Shown here: positions 30,816-44,600 of the stretch, piece by piece
How the letters are laid out: each line of letters opens with the position of its first letter
How positions within the stretch are numbered: the first letter of the stretch is position 1
NCBI GenBank assembly: GCA_025174535.1
Contig: JALBUN010000020.1
Coordinates: 434,001-498,000 of the forward strand
Direction of reading: 5' to 3'
From: Cantharellus purpuraceus
Lineage: Eukaryota > Basidiomycota > Agaricomycetes > Cantharellales > Hydnaceae
Length of the DNA: 64,000 nt
The notes under the pieces: model-generated
Databases searched by the model: none
What the model was told of the DNA's origin: nothing
Seen by the model: only the letters and a program-made list of their open reading frames with translations
Program-made: the position numbers and the translations under genes

Positions 30816-33545
30816 ATGCAGCGCAAAGATCGCACGTTTATTCCGCGCTCCTCACCTCCAAAGACCACACTCAAAGCGGAAACTGCGCTATACTCACCGA
30901 CTCCCCACCACAATGCCCCCATACCATTACGTGGGGCTGGAAAGCCTGCTTTGAGTCTAAAGCCTTCACTTAGAGCCGTAGGTGATGCGCCTCCATTGAG
31001 CTCACCTGTTCGCCCTGCTCAACCGACTCGTCCAATTGTCACGCCTCAAACCCAACGCACAAATGGATCACGCATTCCAGGCCCATTGACAGTTCAAGGC
31101 CAACGCAGCGCCGGTTTGGGGTTTGGATTTGCATTTCCGACCTCAATCTCTGCCCCCAAAGTTGCTCCAGTTCAGACCTCGCCACCACGTACAGTGCGCC
31201 CAAGTTTCCACATCCCCCTCATACATTCTCCTGCATCCAAGACTGTACCTGTGGTTCAGCCTGATCACCCTAATCCTGGTATTAATTCCCGTGACAATGG
31301 CGGGCCTGTGGAGTCTGTCAAGCCGACAATGCCTTCTCAGATTCCATGTGCAGGAAAAGCACCGCACGATATGGTACCAGAGAGTGCGCCTGAACTGGTG
31401 CGCATCCCCACGGCTGCCTCGAATGTGTCCAGCGAGTCCCAGTACACCAGTCAGAGTGCGGCAAGATCAATGGAATGTCTTAGTCCTCAGAACCTGGCTA
31501 TGAACAGTACGGACGCAGACAAAGATGCTGATAGTGAGGAAACATCAGAAATGCAAAATAACGGTGTGGATTGCGAAGACGAAGACATGGTCCTCAGTCC
31601 TGGATTCGATGTCATCCAGTCGCTAGCAAATACGTCCAGGGAGAAGAGTATAGACCATAGTATTTCTTCTGAGCATCTATTGATAACCCCTCGTCCTCGG
31701 CCCTTTTCTCGCAACATGTCAGGGTTACGACTCCCCGTAAACGTGCCTCTTTCACCCCTCGCCGCAGCTGGGGCACATTCTTCCTCATCGCCATCAACCG
31801 ACGCCGCGAAAATTCACCGTCGCAGCCTTTTAGATGAAGCCACCAATCAAACCTCTAGTGATACTCTCGTTAATTCCTCGCTGCATTCCCAGAAGTCGAA
31901 AACCAAGACTCCACCTCCGTACCTGCACCCGCAGACACCCGGCAGTATCATTTCGGAAATCGAATCCCTTATCGGTCACCCTTGTATGAACCGTGATGCT
32001 ATTGACGCTGCATACTGCGAGGCCGGTGCTGAACCTGAAAAACCAACATGTAAGTTGCTGTAGGCTCATCTGTATGTCTCATGGTGTAGTGCTGAACGAT
32101 TCCCTCTGTTCTATGTATAGATGCTGTTTTTGGTGTCAGACTCAGCGTAACTACACGCTATGCTTCTTGCAGCAGCGTCTTAGGTGGTCAGACCCACGTT
32201 CTTCCACTTGTGGTATTCGCATGTGTTGAAGAACTTTATCGCGCTGGTACGTGATTTGCCTGTCCGTTGCTATAACCAGATTGGGACCTCACTCTCCGGG
32301 ACACTAGGACTCCGCTCATCGCGCCTTTTGCGTCCTCCCTCGCACGCTCCCATTACGCCAACTGAGACGGATACTAAGTCCCCTGGACACGCTCAAAGCA
32401 CAACGCATCGGTTTCCTGAGCTTGTGGCTTCATTCAATTCAGAGCCAAAATACGGAGATGACGTTGACCTCGCACTCGCGTCCCTGGACGACGTGAGCGC
32501 ACTTTTACTTACTTACCTGGACTGCCTGCCAGGAGGGATCATCCCTGTGTGGGTGAGAGATGTGCTGGGGGACGCCGTAGGTATATGTGAGGAAGGATAC
32601 AGAGATGGTGGTTCAGAGAGTGCGAAAGAGCGGAAAAGGGCGATACGTGTGGCTCAGTTGGTGCTGCGCCTCCTCCCTGCCGCATACTTCAGCCTCCTGG
32701 TGTATCTGCTTGCGTTTCTGTCGCAGATTCCGCTATATGAGGCATGGAATGGGTGGAATGTCCGAGGAGTAGCGAGGGCATTTGCGAGAGTTGTTGTCGG
32801 CGTTGGAACTGCTGCAAGCAATAGAGATGAGTGTAAGGAGAATGGTATGGACGCACGGCACAGAGGGGATGATGTAGATTGGGTCGCAGAGGAAGAGGAC
32901 GCCGTTGAAGTGTTGGAATGGCTTCTAGTGAATTGGGATGATCTCTCGGACGGCTTGTTCTTAGGAGTACCACGGGAGGCGCCAGGAAGCCACGGAAGTG
33001 AAGCAGGAAGACAACAAGGAATGGAGATGGACAAAGATGCTGCGATGAGACCGCCCGCTTCCCTACACATGCCGACCAACAACAATGCCACTACGATAGT
33101 TTCACCCAATACCGTTCCAGTCAACCCCTCGGTGAATGCCCTTCTCTCACGCATTACTTTTCTAGAGAACAAGCATTCCGAGTGGCAATGGTTGCAGGCG
33201 CAGCACGAGGCAGAACTCCACCATATCTTCCAAAGTGGGGAGGAGAAGATTAGGAAGTTGGAGGAGACATTGAGGGAGGAACAAAATGCTCGAGCAAGGG
33301 CCGAAGACGCGTTAGTAAAAGAACGCATAGCAAATGCAAACTCTCAGACGAGCACCGAGGATGCGCTGCAAGCAGAGCGCAGGATGTGGGCACAAGAGGT
33401 ACAAACGTTGAGAGATGCATGGGAGAGGCTGGGAAATGCTTGGGATAGCATGGTAAAAGAACGAGGTAATGTTGGAAGCACCATGGGGGATATTGTGGGG
33501 AGGTTTGCAATGGGAGCGTCTAAAGGAAGTGTCGGCGAGAATTGA
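30816..33545 (+). CDS. RhoGAP-domain protein with C-terminal coiled coil
   Basis: Model: exons 30,816-32,049, 32,121-32,246 and 32,308-33,545, with phase-consistent GT-AG introns of 71 and 61 bp, giving about 865 residues. Residues 1-410 are Pro/Ser/Thr-rich and probably disordered. About 412-610 form a RhoGAP domain: AVFGVRL, PLVVFACVEELYRAG, then GLRSSRLLRPP, LVASFNSEPKYGDDVDL, DDVSALLLTYLDCLPGGIIP, and LLRLLPAAYFSLLVYLLAFL. RLLR lines up with the family GIFR block, so the arginine finger seems kept; about 25 extra residues follow it. The last 130 residues (from about 33,150) form a coiled coil. RhoGAPs switch off Rho-type GTPases in polarity and cytoskeleton control. The first in-frame ATG is taken as start; an upstream exon is possible. 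Confidence 0.8.
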
Positions 33546-34124
33546 TACCTTGGATAGCTGCCATCCACGCTCTCTCGCCAGAATATCCGCTTTGATTCTG
33601 TTGCTTTTCGTGTCTACCTCGTGCTTCATGACACTAGCCACCTGGTGGCTGTCTGTCGATGTAAACCTCTGTCAACACTGCTTGCATAGCATTCTTGTAC
33701 TTTCAAGATGGATGAGATCTGCACCATGGTGGTGACCGAGGGGAATGGAACATGAGTAGGAGTACATGTTCGTTCGGGGGAAGGAGGGGAGATAGAAATA
33801 GAGCTTGAAGCTCCAAGAACGAGCATAGCCTAATATCTACGAGAGCTGAGGCAGAACGGATACATCATCAAGCAGGAATATGTGGCTGAGGGACCGACGA
33901 ACAATGCATTGTGAGAGTTGACTGGTACATTCTTTTGTGTGTTCTTATTATCCTCTACAAATGATCAGTCTCTTAAATGAGCATCCAGCAACTTGGTCAT
34001 GGACCCGAGCAATGTATTTACAAATAGCATATGACTGGCATTGTTGCTCTTGTGAAGATGATGCTCCATACCTCCAATTCTTCAATCGATTACTATACGC
34101 CGACAGGGGGGGAAGAGGGGATAT
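33546..34124. other. RhoGAP 3' flank, no gene seen
   Basis: Downstream region with only short ORFs and a purine-rich patch near 33,775-33,800. Nothing else recognised. Confidence 0.4.
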
Positions 34125-34450
34125 GGCTCACCTCTCCTCCTCCTCCCGTATTTGTGTGCAAGCATCGTGGACTTCAACGAACGCCTTGGCAAGGTTCGTG
34201 CCGTAGTACATGGCAGCGACGAGAGTAGGCACAGAGATAGCAAGGAAAGCGGATGCAACGGGAGAGGAAATAATCAAAATGACGACAGCCAGACGTGAGT
34301 GACGAAAGTGGAGGAGCACGAATGAGAATACAGGAGACGGGAAGGGCGCCACAATAGAGGGCGGCTGGGATGACGGGCGACAACAGCGCCGCCGTGGAAT
34401 GGCCTCAGCCTTGATTAGATCTCCAAAATCCTGTTCAGTGCTTCAGCCTC
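34125..34450 (-). pseudogene. C-terminal fragment of a membrane protein
   Basis: The minus-strand frame runs from TEQDFGDLIKAEAIPRRR (about 34,440) through two hydrophobic stretches (VVILIISSPVASAFLAI and VPTLVAAMYY) to the stop, ending CTQIREEEER. There is no start codon, and repeat copy A begins about 100 bp upstream. It therefore looks like the 3' end of a gene cut by that repeat, unless an upstream exon lies beyond. No family assigned. Confidence 0.4.
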
Positions 34451-34539
34451 AGCAACTATGCTTTAGATGAAACCTTGCTCGAAATAGGCATGCCACAGCG
34501 TTATGGACCCTGCCACGGGTCTGGTAACACCATTGGCTT

Positions 34540-37500
34540 AGCCGAGGCGTCTGGACCTCCTCTCGGTACGATGCAATCATTCCTTGCAAGTCTAGCTTGT
34601 CAGTGTATGTTCCTCATGTGCGACTAGGCATGCCATAGTCTTCATATCATACTAGTGGCTCCGTCAAACACCCCCTCTCATTCTCCACCCATGTTGCGCT
34701 CGTTGTGTTGATCTCTGAACATTAGTATGCCGTAGGAAGGGAAGGCATTGACTGGTTCGCGCATCTCCAGTGTGTCTGGTTCTCAATGCCGCACCATCAT
34801 TCATTCATTCATTGCCTGCATTGCCCCAACAATCGCGGAGACAAGAGACGAAGCGGTCGAACTGTTTACCATCAAGATTGTGGATCAATTCAACTGCTGC
34901 TATAAGGATGAGTTTAGCTGCAGCAATCACTAAACCGGCAACTTCTGCTACTGGGCGTTACAGTCTGTCGTGGTCTATCAAGTCACCCCACGATCTCATA
35001 TACCATCTCGTCCTTTCTCTATGTACCATGCACACTAATCCAAGGGACCTGTATATGACTGTCCACAACAATCCTATACATGCCCCTTGGATTGGTGTGG
35101 GTGGTATATAGAAAAAGGACGACTGTATATGACTGTCCACGACAGTCCTATACATGCCCCTTGGGTTAATCAGAGTCGTAGAAATCGATGGCATTTGCGA
35201 ACGCAAGCTTGCCGTCCCGAATCACCTTGTCGTCGGCTCGGCCATGAGCTGTGGATAAATGGCACCGCCAGCCATATCAATAAAAATATCCACACATCCC
35301 AATTAAGAGGGTTGACATACCCACAAAGGTACTTGCCGAAGCGGTTGAACTGTTTGCCATCAAGATTGTGACTGACTACTATAAGGATGAGTTTATAAGC
35401 TGCAGCACTCACTAAACCGGCAACTTCCATGCCATTCGGGGGTGTTACAGTCTGTCGGGGTCTTTCAAGTCATCCCACGATCTCATATACCATTTCGTCC
35501 TTTCTCTATGTACGACTAACACCATTCGAAGGGACATATATACGGTTGTCCACGACAGTCCCATACATGTCCCATGGGTTGATCAGAATCGTAGAGATCG
35601 ATGGCATTTGCGAGCGCAAGCTTGCCGTCCCGAATCGCCTTGTCTTCGGCCTGGCCATGAATTGGGGATAAATGATGCCCTTTGGAAAGCCATATGGACA
35701 GGATAAGAAAATAGTAGCTTGGCTATGACAAACAAGATACTGTTTCCTTGCCTTTTAGTTGTGTCGCCGTTTCGATGTGACATCCGGAAGACGAAGTGCA
35801 GAAAAATGCTGGTTCGCACTTGATGCTCCCATTGTGATGCAGAGAGTTTGGGAAAGAGAAAGATAACCAGCTCAAGCTGCATGGGAAACAAATGAGAATT
35901 CCAGCTTTAAGACTCTGTAGAAGCGCGGGCATAATGAGCAGCGGTCTTTGAAGCGGCCCATATTTACCAACTGTCGCCCGTGCCACTCCCGCTACTTCTG
36001 TCTCGAGCTTCATGAGCAAACCTTAGTGATGCAACAACCGAAATAGCAACAATAAGATCCGCTGATGACAAGTTGCGAAGCTCTCTGGAATCTCCAGTAC
36101 GAAAGACAATGATATGGTGCTAGCATGAATAGCACCGAGTCCTGTAAGGAAAACCGTGTATGCGAGGTGAATTCCCAGTTATACTTCTTTAGACATCCAG
36201 GTCGCTTGAGACTCACCACAGGGAATAAAAATTCATACAAGGCATTGTGCCACAACCCCCACGGATTGTTTAGCCGACAGGGGTACGATGGATCTATAGG
36301 TGGTTGGACAAAGTCTTAGGATTCGAGGTGAGCAGAACAATACATACTGGAGGCATAACCAGACCACAGCTGATTAGGAGCGATAGCCGTTGTCACGTAG
36401 CACAGTCGAGAAGATGCATCCATGGTTGAAGATGACTGCAAGATTCGAGGATGAGGAGAACAATGCAGGGCAATGAATGATCAAACCGCAGCTGAACAGA
36501 TGTCCAAGCCACAGACACATGAAGCAACCCAGTAGAGTCACAGGACGATGATGAGAAAGACTTCATGGTGGATTATGAGGGCAAGCAAAGCATATGCACC
36601 TAGTGTCCCCAACTACCTGTGGTCAGAGAGAACCAGGTATGTACCGGTAACTCTCAACTACCGATAATTTGAAGACTCAAAGGCTGATATGCATCAGGAA
36701 CTCTCCACTGCCCATCAGGTCAGTGCCTAATCTCAAAGTACGGAGTAATGGCTCTACATACTTGACATCGTATCATATTCATACCTGTCATACGCTAATG
36801 GGCCTCGTCTCACGCGCTTTCAGTAAGGAATCAACCGGAGTCTCACCGATGCGCTCCTATGATGAGAAAAATGAGCAGGACACATCACACGCAGTACATA
36901 TGGAGCGCACCTTTCACTCCAAGCGTACCCAGATCCACTATCTGATGACTACGTTTAATGAATCTCTAGCATGGAAATCACAGGGCAGCCACGATAATCT
37001 TCTCATTCTCTTCAAACGTACGCTTCGCGGCACATCACAACCATCCACGACTTCCGTTCACGGGCTCGCAGCACTGGATTCTTCATTCTTGTTAAGGAAG
37101 TAAAAAGAAAGACATGTGGTGCTCACCTGTCGGCTTGATCGTACCCCAGTCTCTTCATCGGATTACTCCCTTTGGTCAATCTAGCAAGTAGATTTCAGGA
37201 CAGCCATTAAAATCCCCCATTCTCTGGGCCCAACACATGGATTTCGCAATGCATCAAGAACAATCTGTATCTACGGTTCAATCTTGATGGGTGAGCTCTC
37301 TCAAGTCCATAGATATACAATGAATCTAAAATAGCTTACCAGAACATGTAGAACAAGCTTCTTCAACCCAAATAGACTTATCTGTCGACGGATTGGCCAA
37401 TGTGTCGTCGATAGGCGTGCACGTGGTCGATCCCATGCAAGATCCAAACCGTACAAGATATAAGCCACGTTCCATTCGTAACCCTATCATATATCAGACG

Positions 37501-38775
37501 ACGCTATGGGCTGAGGCGCAACCAATGTGGAGATCCTCTGGTGTGCGACTCAGCTCCTACGAGGACGACTGCTCTCACTGCTCCCACCTGTGTGTGTATC
37601 ACAAGATTAGGGATGTGAGGTCAATAACACACACCTCGTCTGAGTAGTGCCGTGTGCAGTTTCCGAGTGAGCACACTCGGGAAGTAGCCTGACGGGTACC
37701 CGAATCTGGAACGCAGACGCGATGACCTGTGCCCTTCAGGCCTCACAGCGCTAGCTCGACGAGCGCATGGAATCCCTTAGTCACAACCAGTGCTGGTCGT
37801 CCTTTGGTTCCTCGTCAGTGGTGAAGGAGAGGTGTGTTGGTGGTCGTGGGCAAAGGACGAGCGAGATAAGGGAATCCAACTTGAAGTCCGACAGCCTCAT
37901 GCTTCTCCGCATGCGCAGCAACAATTCGATTGGCGGATAGCTTAACCGCTGTTGGAGCACCTGCTCGCCAACCAAGAACTCACGGTGCAACTTCCCAACA
38001 CATTGGCTGGCCATTGCTGCGCAAGATTGATATCGTTATCGGAAGACTTGGGCAATCGACATAACGATAAGCCGCAGCTTGTTCATAACTGGCAACCTAC
38101 GTGCTGTAACAGCTCTCTCTACTATGATGAGGTAAAGAGCGCATACTCCCTCGAGATTGGGCGAGATCATGCGGTTCTACTTTCCCCTGCCCTTGCCAGC
38201 TCATCAGCATATCCTCCAGGTGCATGTAGCTCGATCAGCTGGCTTTGTTTGGCGTATAAATGGTCCCCTCACCTTGCCATAGCAGGAATATTTACCTAAA
38301 GGCGTCTCACAAACCTGTGATAGACTCGCACCCTTCGGAGACATATCGCAGCGCATGGAACATCACCATCGGCTTCCACTTTTGCTCATAAACATTATAA
38401 CGCTCGCTTCCTAACATCAACCGGATCGCTCTGTGAAAATGTTTACCAGCTATTCTTTTGCCAATGGTGAACACTTGAGCTCCTGTCTTCCAAACAGCAT
38501 TCGGATTATATCACGCATTCCTCATGATTCTCCCTCCATGTGTGGTGCAGCATTTTAATCACGAATATGCAAGCATCCTTTTAGCCGCTGCCTTTTCTAA
38601 GATCAGCAATTGTTTGTAGAATAATGAATACGAGCTTGAGATTACAGAGCTGCATCTTCAACTCTTCAGGTCTTAACATACAGTTATTCAAAAGCGAGAT
38701 GCTATTAGTATTCAAATTCCAATGTGCAAGTGTGAACCCCGCGAGACAGAGAGACAAGGTCTAGTTGTGCACCCA
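34540..38775 (+). repeat. Repeat copy A (degraded member of the 4-7 kb family)
   Basis: Collinear with copy B and arm D: shared start (tcggtacgatgcaatc), the zinc-finger gene region in fragments (KYLCGYVNPLN near 35,320 on the minus strand), the 36.0-37.6 kb middle, and the tail module (38,080-38,775). The head is expanded: a block of about 450-480 bp is duplicated (about 34,850 and 35,340), with a smaller repeat inside it (35,050 and 35,122). No intact gene remains. It ends near gagatgctattag...gtgtgaacccc, the native tail sequence also found next to the palindrome centre. Confidence 0.75.
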
Positions 38776-40616
38776 GCTTGAATCCTGTGAATCGATAAGC
38801 TGTAGTATTGTCGATTATCACTATTCATGTTCCAAATCACGTCCAGAGCGCTCGGTATCTCGCCATTGCCACAAAGCGTGAATTATGCTTGAGGTCACGA
38901 TCACTTCCAACGATGCCTAGTAATCTGAATTCAGACGGCTTCGCAGGGGGATATGGCTGGGTTAGCAACCAGCGGGGGTTTGACTCCCCGTTCGTGTATT
39001 TTTTTCCCTCATGCTTCACCCACGTGGGGCTGGCTACCGGCCCTACAGATACATACTTTGCAGGTGTCAACTCCTTACTTTTCTGAGGTTAGTATATGTA
39101 GTTGAACGACTAGATCAATACCTGGGGCTCTTGTTTTCGACCGAAAACTCAACGCTGAGTAATGCGTGTGCATTGGTCGATAGAAGTGTCCAAAAGTTCG
39201 AATGATCGGTATCCTACATTATTCTTATCAGACAGATCACCCTTTGAAGCACCAACGTGAGAATGACCATGGGCATGACGACGACATTCCAACACAGACC
39301 TTGTTGAATGGGCGACATGGGTGCGCCTGGCGCCCCAAAATGGCTGTGTGAGTGGACGTGGCATCCCAGACAACATTAATGTTGGGGTCTATAGCGGAGT
39401 AAATGACGATGTTGCCGTCAGGGACGTCCATTGTGATTATCTGTGTTTCCAAATGTTCAAAGTCACGAGGAGTAGTTTGGTGGATACAGCTAGTTGGCCG
39501 GGCCTTTATGTAGAGCTCCGTGGAAGGCGGCAACTTTGAAATGTCCTAGAACATGTTCTGGAAAAAATCATACTTCCATATCGACGTAGCCAAAGGAATA
39601 TTGAAAGGATTAAATGTTACAAGTGAGGGAATCGGATTCTTGCACAGCCTACGAGTTACAGTAAGCTTGGGGCGTGACCCGGCATGTCATCTAGTTGGTG
39701 CATGAGGCTGAATGAAACGTACAAACTTGAGCAGCGGAACTGGCGATACCTAGTGTGAACCAGGTCATGGGGTGCAGGCAATGAAAATGTGACGAAGCCT
39801 ACTTTGAGACACAAAGTGTCATGTAACGCAATACAGAACGAGTGCTTTAATTGAACCCCTCTGTCTCACACATTGAGTAATGATCACCTTTCTATGTGTG
39901 GATAGAAGACACGCACTATTGATCCAAAAGGGAAGGAATGTTCATGTTCATAGGCGGCATACTTATTCAGATTGACTTGGACCAGTCCACGCATCGATTG
40001 TCACGAGATCTGTGCCACGCTGTATCAGGTCTGTGCTTACACTGGTCCGTTCTTACACTGGCACGCAGATTTAAATATTGGACTCAATGTGACAGGACGG
40101 GAGGCATGGCCCGAACAAGCGCCCTGGTCGGCGGCGGCTATAGCCAGCTGGACCAACGGCCGTCCCACCCACGGCTAATGTCCTGGCTCCTGTTCATAAT
40201 CATCCTGACAGCCATGTACGTCTACACGCTCAGATAAGTCATCTGCTCTACTACTCCGCGACAGATACGCTTCGGCAGCCGTTCAACAGCCGTGGCGGCC
40301 GAGGCTCGCTTCCGACCTCACTCTAACGCACATAAGGTACTATGAGAAGTCTCTTCTCTCTTATAATGCCATGATGTGCGTTTAGCATTCACTATCCCCC
40401 CACTTCACCCAATGTGTCCTGGCTTCACTACAGGACCCGCTTGATCAGTTGAAAGGAAACGTCCTCTCCTGTAGTTCCCAGTCCGTTGCGATATTTCATA
40501 GCCATTTTGGTTCATGATCACTACCGCGAAATCTCATCTCTCCTCTACGTGTCTTAGGTCTCTGTATGTGAATGCTGCCTATACTACGCAACGCCTAACA
40601 ACTCACATGTATTCAG
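38776..40616. other. Unassigned region with weak ORFs
   Basis: ORFs of up to 99 codons on both strands. The most gene-like is minus-strand 39,237-39,533 (DGNIVIYSAIDPNINVVWD), without a recognised family. No exon 1 for the PalI remnant downstream could be placed. Confidence 0.35.
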
Positions 40617-41304
40617 GTCTCATCACCAACATGGGATAAAAGCTCCTTCCTCGACGTCGCCGCCGCTGGGAAAACCATTCACTTTGGAGTGTTCGGGTAC
40701 ACAGGTTCTGGGCACAGCGTGGGTATACAATTGACCCAGCCCTTTCTGGTTTGCCGTGAGTCTACGTCCTCCCGACATATGTCTTGGGAAACTGACGTTG
40801 CTATTTGACGTGCAGAAATACCACTTTTGATGACGGACTAATACGTGAACTCACACCCGCGCTTATCCTCCATCCTAGGTACTGCTCAGTCTTTCCTCTT
40901 TTGTTTCTGTCTTATGTTATTTCCAGCCGCAGGCCTATCTGCACTCGCCGTCCTATTTGGCATGTTTGGAGCGGCATACTCGATAGAGGGTAAGATAAGC
41001 ATGACACTCTGCAACGCTGATGACGATGGTAGCGCTCGCCGCTTGGGTAACAGATAGGGTGTGTATCCCTCTAAATGCCTCTTCAGGCTTCAATCTTTAT
41101 CAGCCATCACTTATCTTTCCCCCTTACCCAGAGATCCTCTTTACTGTCGCTCATAACCGCATCCGTTCTACTGCTTCAGAGCTATCTCAAGGTTCCGATG
41201 CCGTCCGTGTTCAATACGGCGATGCAATATGGATTACACTCGGCGGACTGATTTGGCTGTTCCCCACGTTCTGGCCTAACCCCAAGGCAGAATATGTGAG
41301 ATAA
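40617..41304 (+). pseudogene. PalI/SUR7-family membrane protein, decayed
   Basis: Recognisable family blocks in order: TWDKSSFLDVAAAG and FGVFGYTGSGHSVGI (40,617-40,755); NTTFDDGLIRELTPALILHP (40,817-40,876); AAGLSALAVLFGMFGAAYS (40,929-40,985); MTLCNA; ALAAWVTDRV (41,030); and AHNRIRSTASELSQG...VQYGDAIWITLGGLIWLF (41,150-41,265). PalI/SUR7 proteins are four-span plasma-membrane proteins of eisosomes or pH signalling. The splice phases do not join the first three blocks. Within the second membrane segment the frame changes between MTLCNA and LAAWV without room for an intron. No N-terminal exon was found. Frameshifted pseudogene is the best reading. Confidence 0.7.
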
Positions 41305-41639
41305 GGCAGAGAAGATATGCTCAAATAACAATTGATACCCAAACACGCCACATTGTCCTATTGTTGGCTCTCGCTACGTATCCGTTTAACTGTTCACGAT
41401 ATAGTGCTACCTATCTTGTTACCATTCAGTTCTTCCTTCTCTTCTAGCTTGTTGCTAGCTGTATTTCTCTGTAGGTATCGTGCGTATGGACGACGGGTAT
41501 TGAGGACGTTTCTTCAGTTGATTGGTGCGCATAGGAGATGCAGTCCCCTCCATCTCGAGCAACTTGTAGAAATTGCTGGTAGGATAGGAAAGCAGTATTC
41601 ATCTGCTTCGGCCTAGCAACCCAGGCATATCTTCGGGTA

Positions 41640-44600
41640 CGATGCAATCTTTCCTTTCTGTCTGGCTTGTCTGTGTATGTTCCCGGTATCGGACTGGGAA
41701 GGCTTTCAGTAGAGCCTTTTAACAACACGCATTTTCGCGGTCGTCAAGTTGACAACGTCCATAAATGGGGCAGTAGCGCCTTGAGAAACCTGGCCAGGCT
41801 CTCGTAGAGCATGCCATGGTGTTCAGATCATAGTAGTGGCTCAGTCAAATCCCTCTTGTTCTCGATCCCTGCAATACGCTCGTTGTGTTGGTTCCTGAGT
41901 GTTTGTATGTCGTGCATAGGGAAGGCATTGACTGGCTCGCGCCTCTACGTTGTATTTGGCGCCAAATGCCGCACCACCATTCAATCATTCATTGCCCGTA
42001 TTACCTCAACAATCGCGGGGATAGAGACGAAGAGGCTCAACTGTTTGCCATTAAAATAGTAGGTTAGTTCAACTGACTTCTACAAGGACATGAGTCCCCA
42101 AACGGCAGCACCCACCAAACGGTCGACTTCCATGCCACTCGAGGTCATGAATCCGGCGTCGTCTATCAAGTCGTCCCCATGATTTTATGGACCATCTCTG
42201 GCCATACACTCGGTACCACCCACACCAATCGAGGGGGCATGTATGGACCTGTTCCCGACAATCAGGGTCGTGGAGAGCAATGGCATTTGCGAGCGCAAGC
42301 CTGCCATCCCGAATCGCTTCGACTTCTGCCCGGCCATGGACTGTGGACAAATGACGCTGCCAACCATGTCGATAAGAACTGCGGAGGATAGATCCACATG
42401 GTCCGCGTCCAGGGTTGAGAGGGTTGACATACCCACAAACGTACTTTGTTACTTTGCCATCCATCAAAGTCGTGACCAGACTGCTCAGCTTGCCGTTGGT
42501 GGAGCGTTTAGGCAAAGTAGAAGGTACGGGACCCATCGAATTGCTTCCAGATGCTGTGCCGATGGAAGCCTTGACCCTCACATGACTCCTTCTTGATGCC
42601 ACAACGGGTACAGACTGCAAATCAACCTGATGGTCCCTTGAGACTCGCTTCCTAGTGACCTTTGGAACCACCGCCTCCGACCATGGCAACTCCGTACGCA
42701 AACGAACACTGGGTTCGGCACCTACGGCCTGTGCGGCGTTCTGGATCCCCTGATGCTTTCGCGTTTGGGAATCACCTAGTGATGTCGACGCGGCACCAGT
42801 GGTGGTCCAAGAGGCGCCGACCTGGAGCACAGATGGCTGTGAAATCCCTTGGTCCGAGGATGTGGTAGTGGACGCCTGCCAATTTGGCAGCACAGAGGAT
42901 GTGGAAGTCGTATGGTAAGAAGTCGAAGGATGAGTATATTGCACGTGGTGAACAGATGATGTAGCCTGCCACAGAGGACAATATGGTGATGGCATCTGTT
43001 GCATCGGCCCAACAGAGAAGACCGGACGTCTATGACTCTCTGATGTACGTCCTTGTTGACCATTATCAAAGTATAAAGGACTGCTAGTGCAGGTAGATGT
43101 TATTGGGGTAGCATACATCAAATTATCTGGAAATAGGCGAAATTGCATGAACTGACAGGGAAGGAACACGAAACTAGTGACCTACCATCGTGGGTACAAG
43201 AAGCAGAAGCGGAGTTCGACGTATTGTCCTGAAAATGGCACCCTCCATCGGATTGTGTTGCCAACGAGAGATGCCCGCCAGCTTGTGGAACTTGTCCACT
43301 GAACGAAAAGTTGTCGGTGGACTGTATGCAAATGCCATGAATAACCTCGCTACGAGACATCCACCAAGTTGGATGATACATACGTCGTAGCTCAGTGCTG
43401 TGAGCGCAGTATCCCATACATCTGGCACCTGAGGTCCTGGCTCGATGAAGTCGTTTGGGGGGCCATATGGATAGGTCAATGAAACAATGTCGTGTTCTAG
43501 GGAGTGCCTCTCAGTCGAGTCGCTGTTTTGGTGTGACATCGGTGAGGCGACAAGCGGTAACTGGTAAAGCAGTACAGTGGATAGGATGCAGAGTGGTTCG
43601 CAACAGATGCTCCCAGTGTGGTACAGGGTTCAGGAAAGAAGAGAGGGATAACCAGCTCAAGCTGCATGGAGGACGAGTGAGAATTCCAGCTTTTAAGACT
43701 CTGCGCAAACGCGGGGATAATAAGCAGCGGTCTTTGAAGCGGCCCATATTTACCAACTGTCACCCATGCCACTCACGCGACTTCTGTTCATGAGCAAACC
43801 TTAACGATGCAACAACAGAGATTGTGACAATAAGATCCACCCGATGACAAGTTGCGAAGCCTCCTGTAACCTCCAGTATGTGAGACAATGATATGGTGGT
43901 AGCATAGATAGCACTAAGTCTTGCAAGGAAAACCGTGAATGTCAGGTGACTATCCAGTTACATTTCATTCTAGTAAGATTGCCTGAGACCAACGCAGGGA
44001 ATGAAATTCATACAAGGCATAGTACCACATCTCCCAAGGAATGTTAAGCCAACAGGGGTATAATGGATCCATAGATGGTTCCTAGGTGAGCAGGACAATA
44101 CATACTGAAGATATAACCAGACCATAGCTGATTAGATGCAATAGCCGCTGTCACGTAGCACAGTTGATCAGATGATCCTTGGAATGTTGTTGATTAAAAC
44201 GTCTGCAAGATTCGAAGTGAGGAGAACAATGCACCAATAGTGAGGGAACAAAGGATGACTAGACCAGCTATTTAAAGGTCGAAGCTGCAGACACGCGAAG
44301 CAACCCAGCAGAGCCCCGTGAAAACGATGAGAGTGGGAAGCTTCATGGTGATAGGGACGGAAGGCACAGTCGTCATATGAACTGAGCCAATAGAGCAACG
44401 CACTCACCTTGGGTTTATCTCATACGAACTCCCAAAATGGCTCGCACGACCAATTGTCGGAAGATAGCATGAATGGAGAAGCAAGGATACACCCGACCAT
44501 GGTAAAGGGGTTTATGAGACTGATAGGCAAGCACTAATTCCATGCTGTCTCCATTATGCTGATAACGCCGAATGACCAACAGACCTCCTGCCCAGGAGCC

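Noticed and set aside
32184..32310. Loss of the RhoGAP arginine finger
   Set aside because: Reading the open frame through 32,247-32,307 suggested loss, but splicing that segment as a phase-correct intron restores an Arg at the expected place.
38935..38995. tRNA-like folds (ggttagcaacc and gggggtttgactcccc)
   Set aside because: A T-arm-like stem is present, but no matching acceptor stem or D-arm was found on either strand, and the anticodon-like loop has 8 bases.
40160..40236. First exon of the PalI gene (hydrophobic SWLLFIIILTAMYVY)
   Set aside because: No usable donor in phase and no family-like N-terminus; left unassigned.
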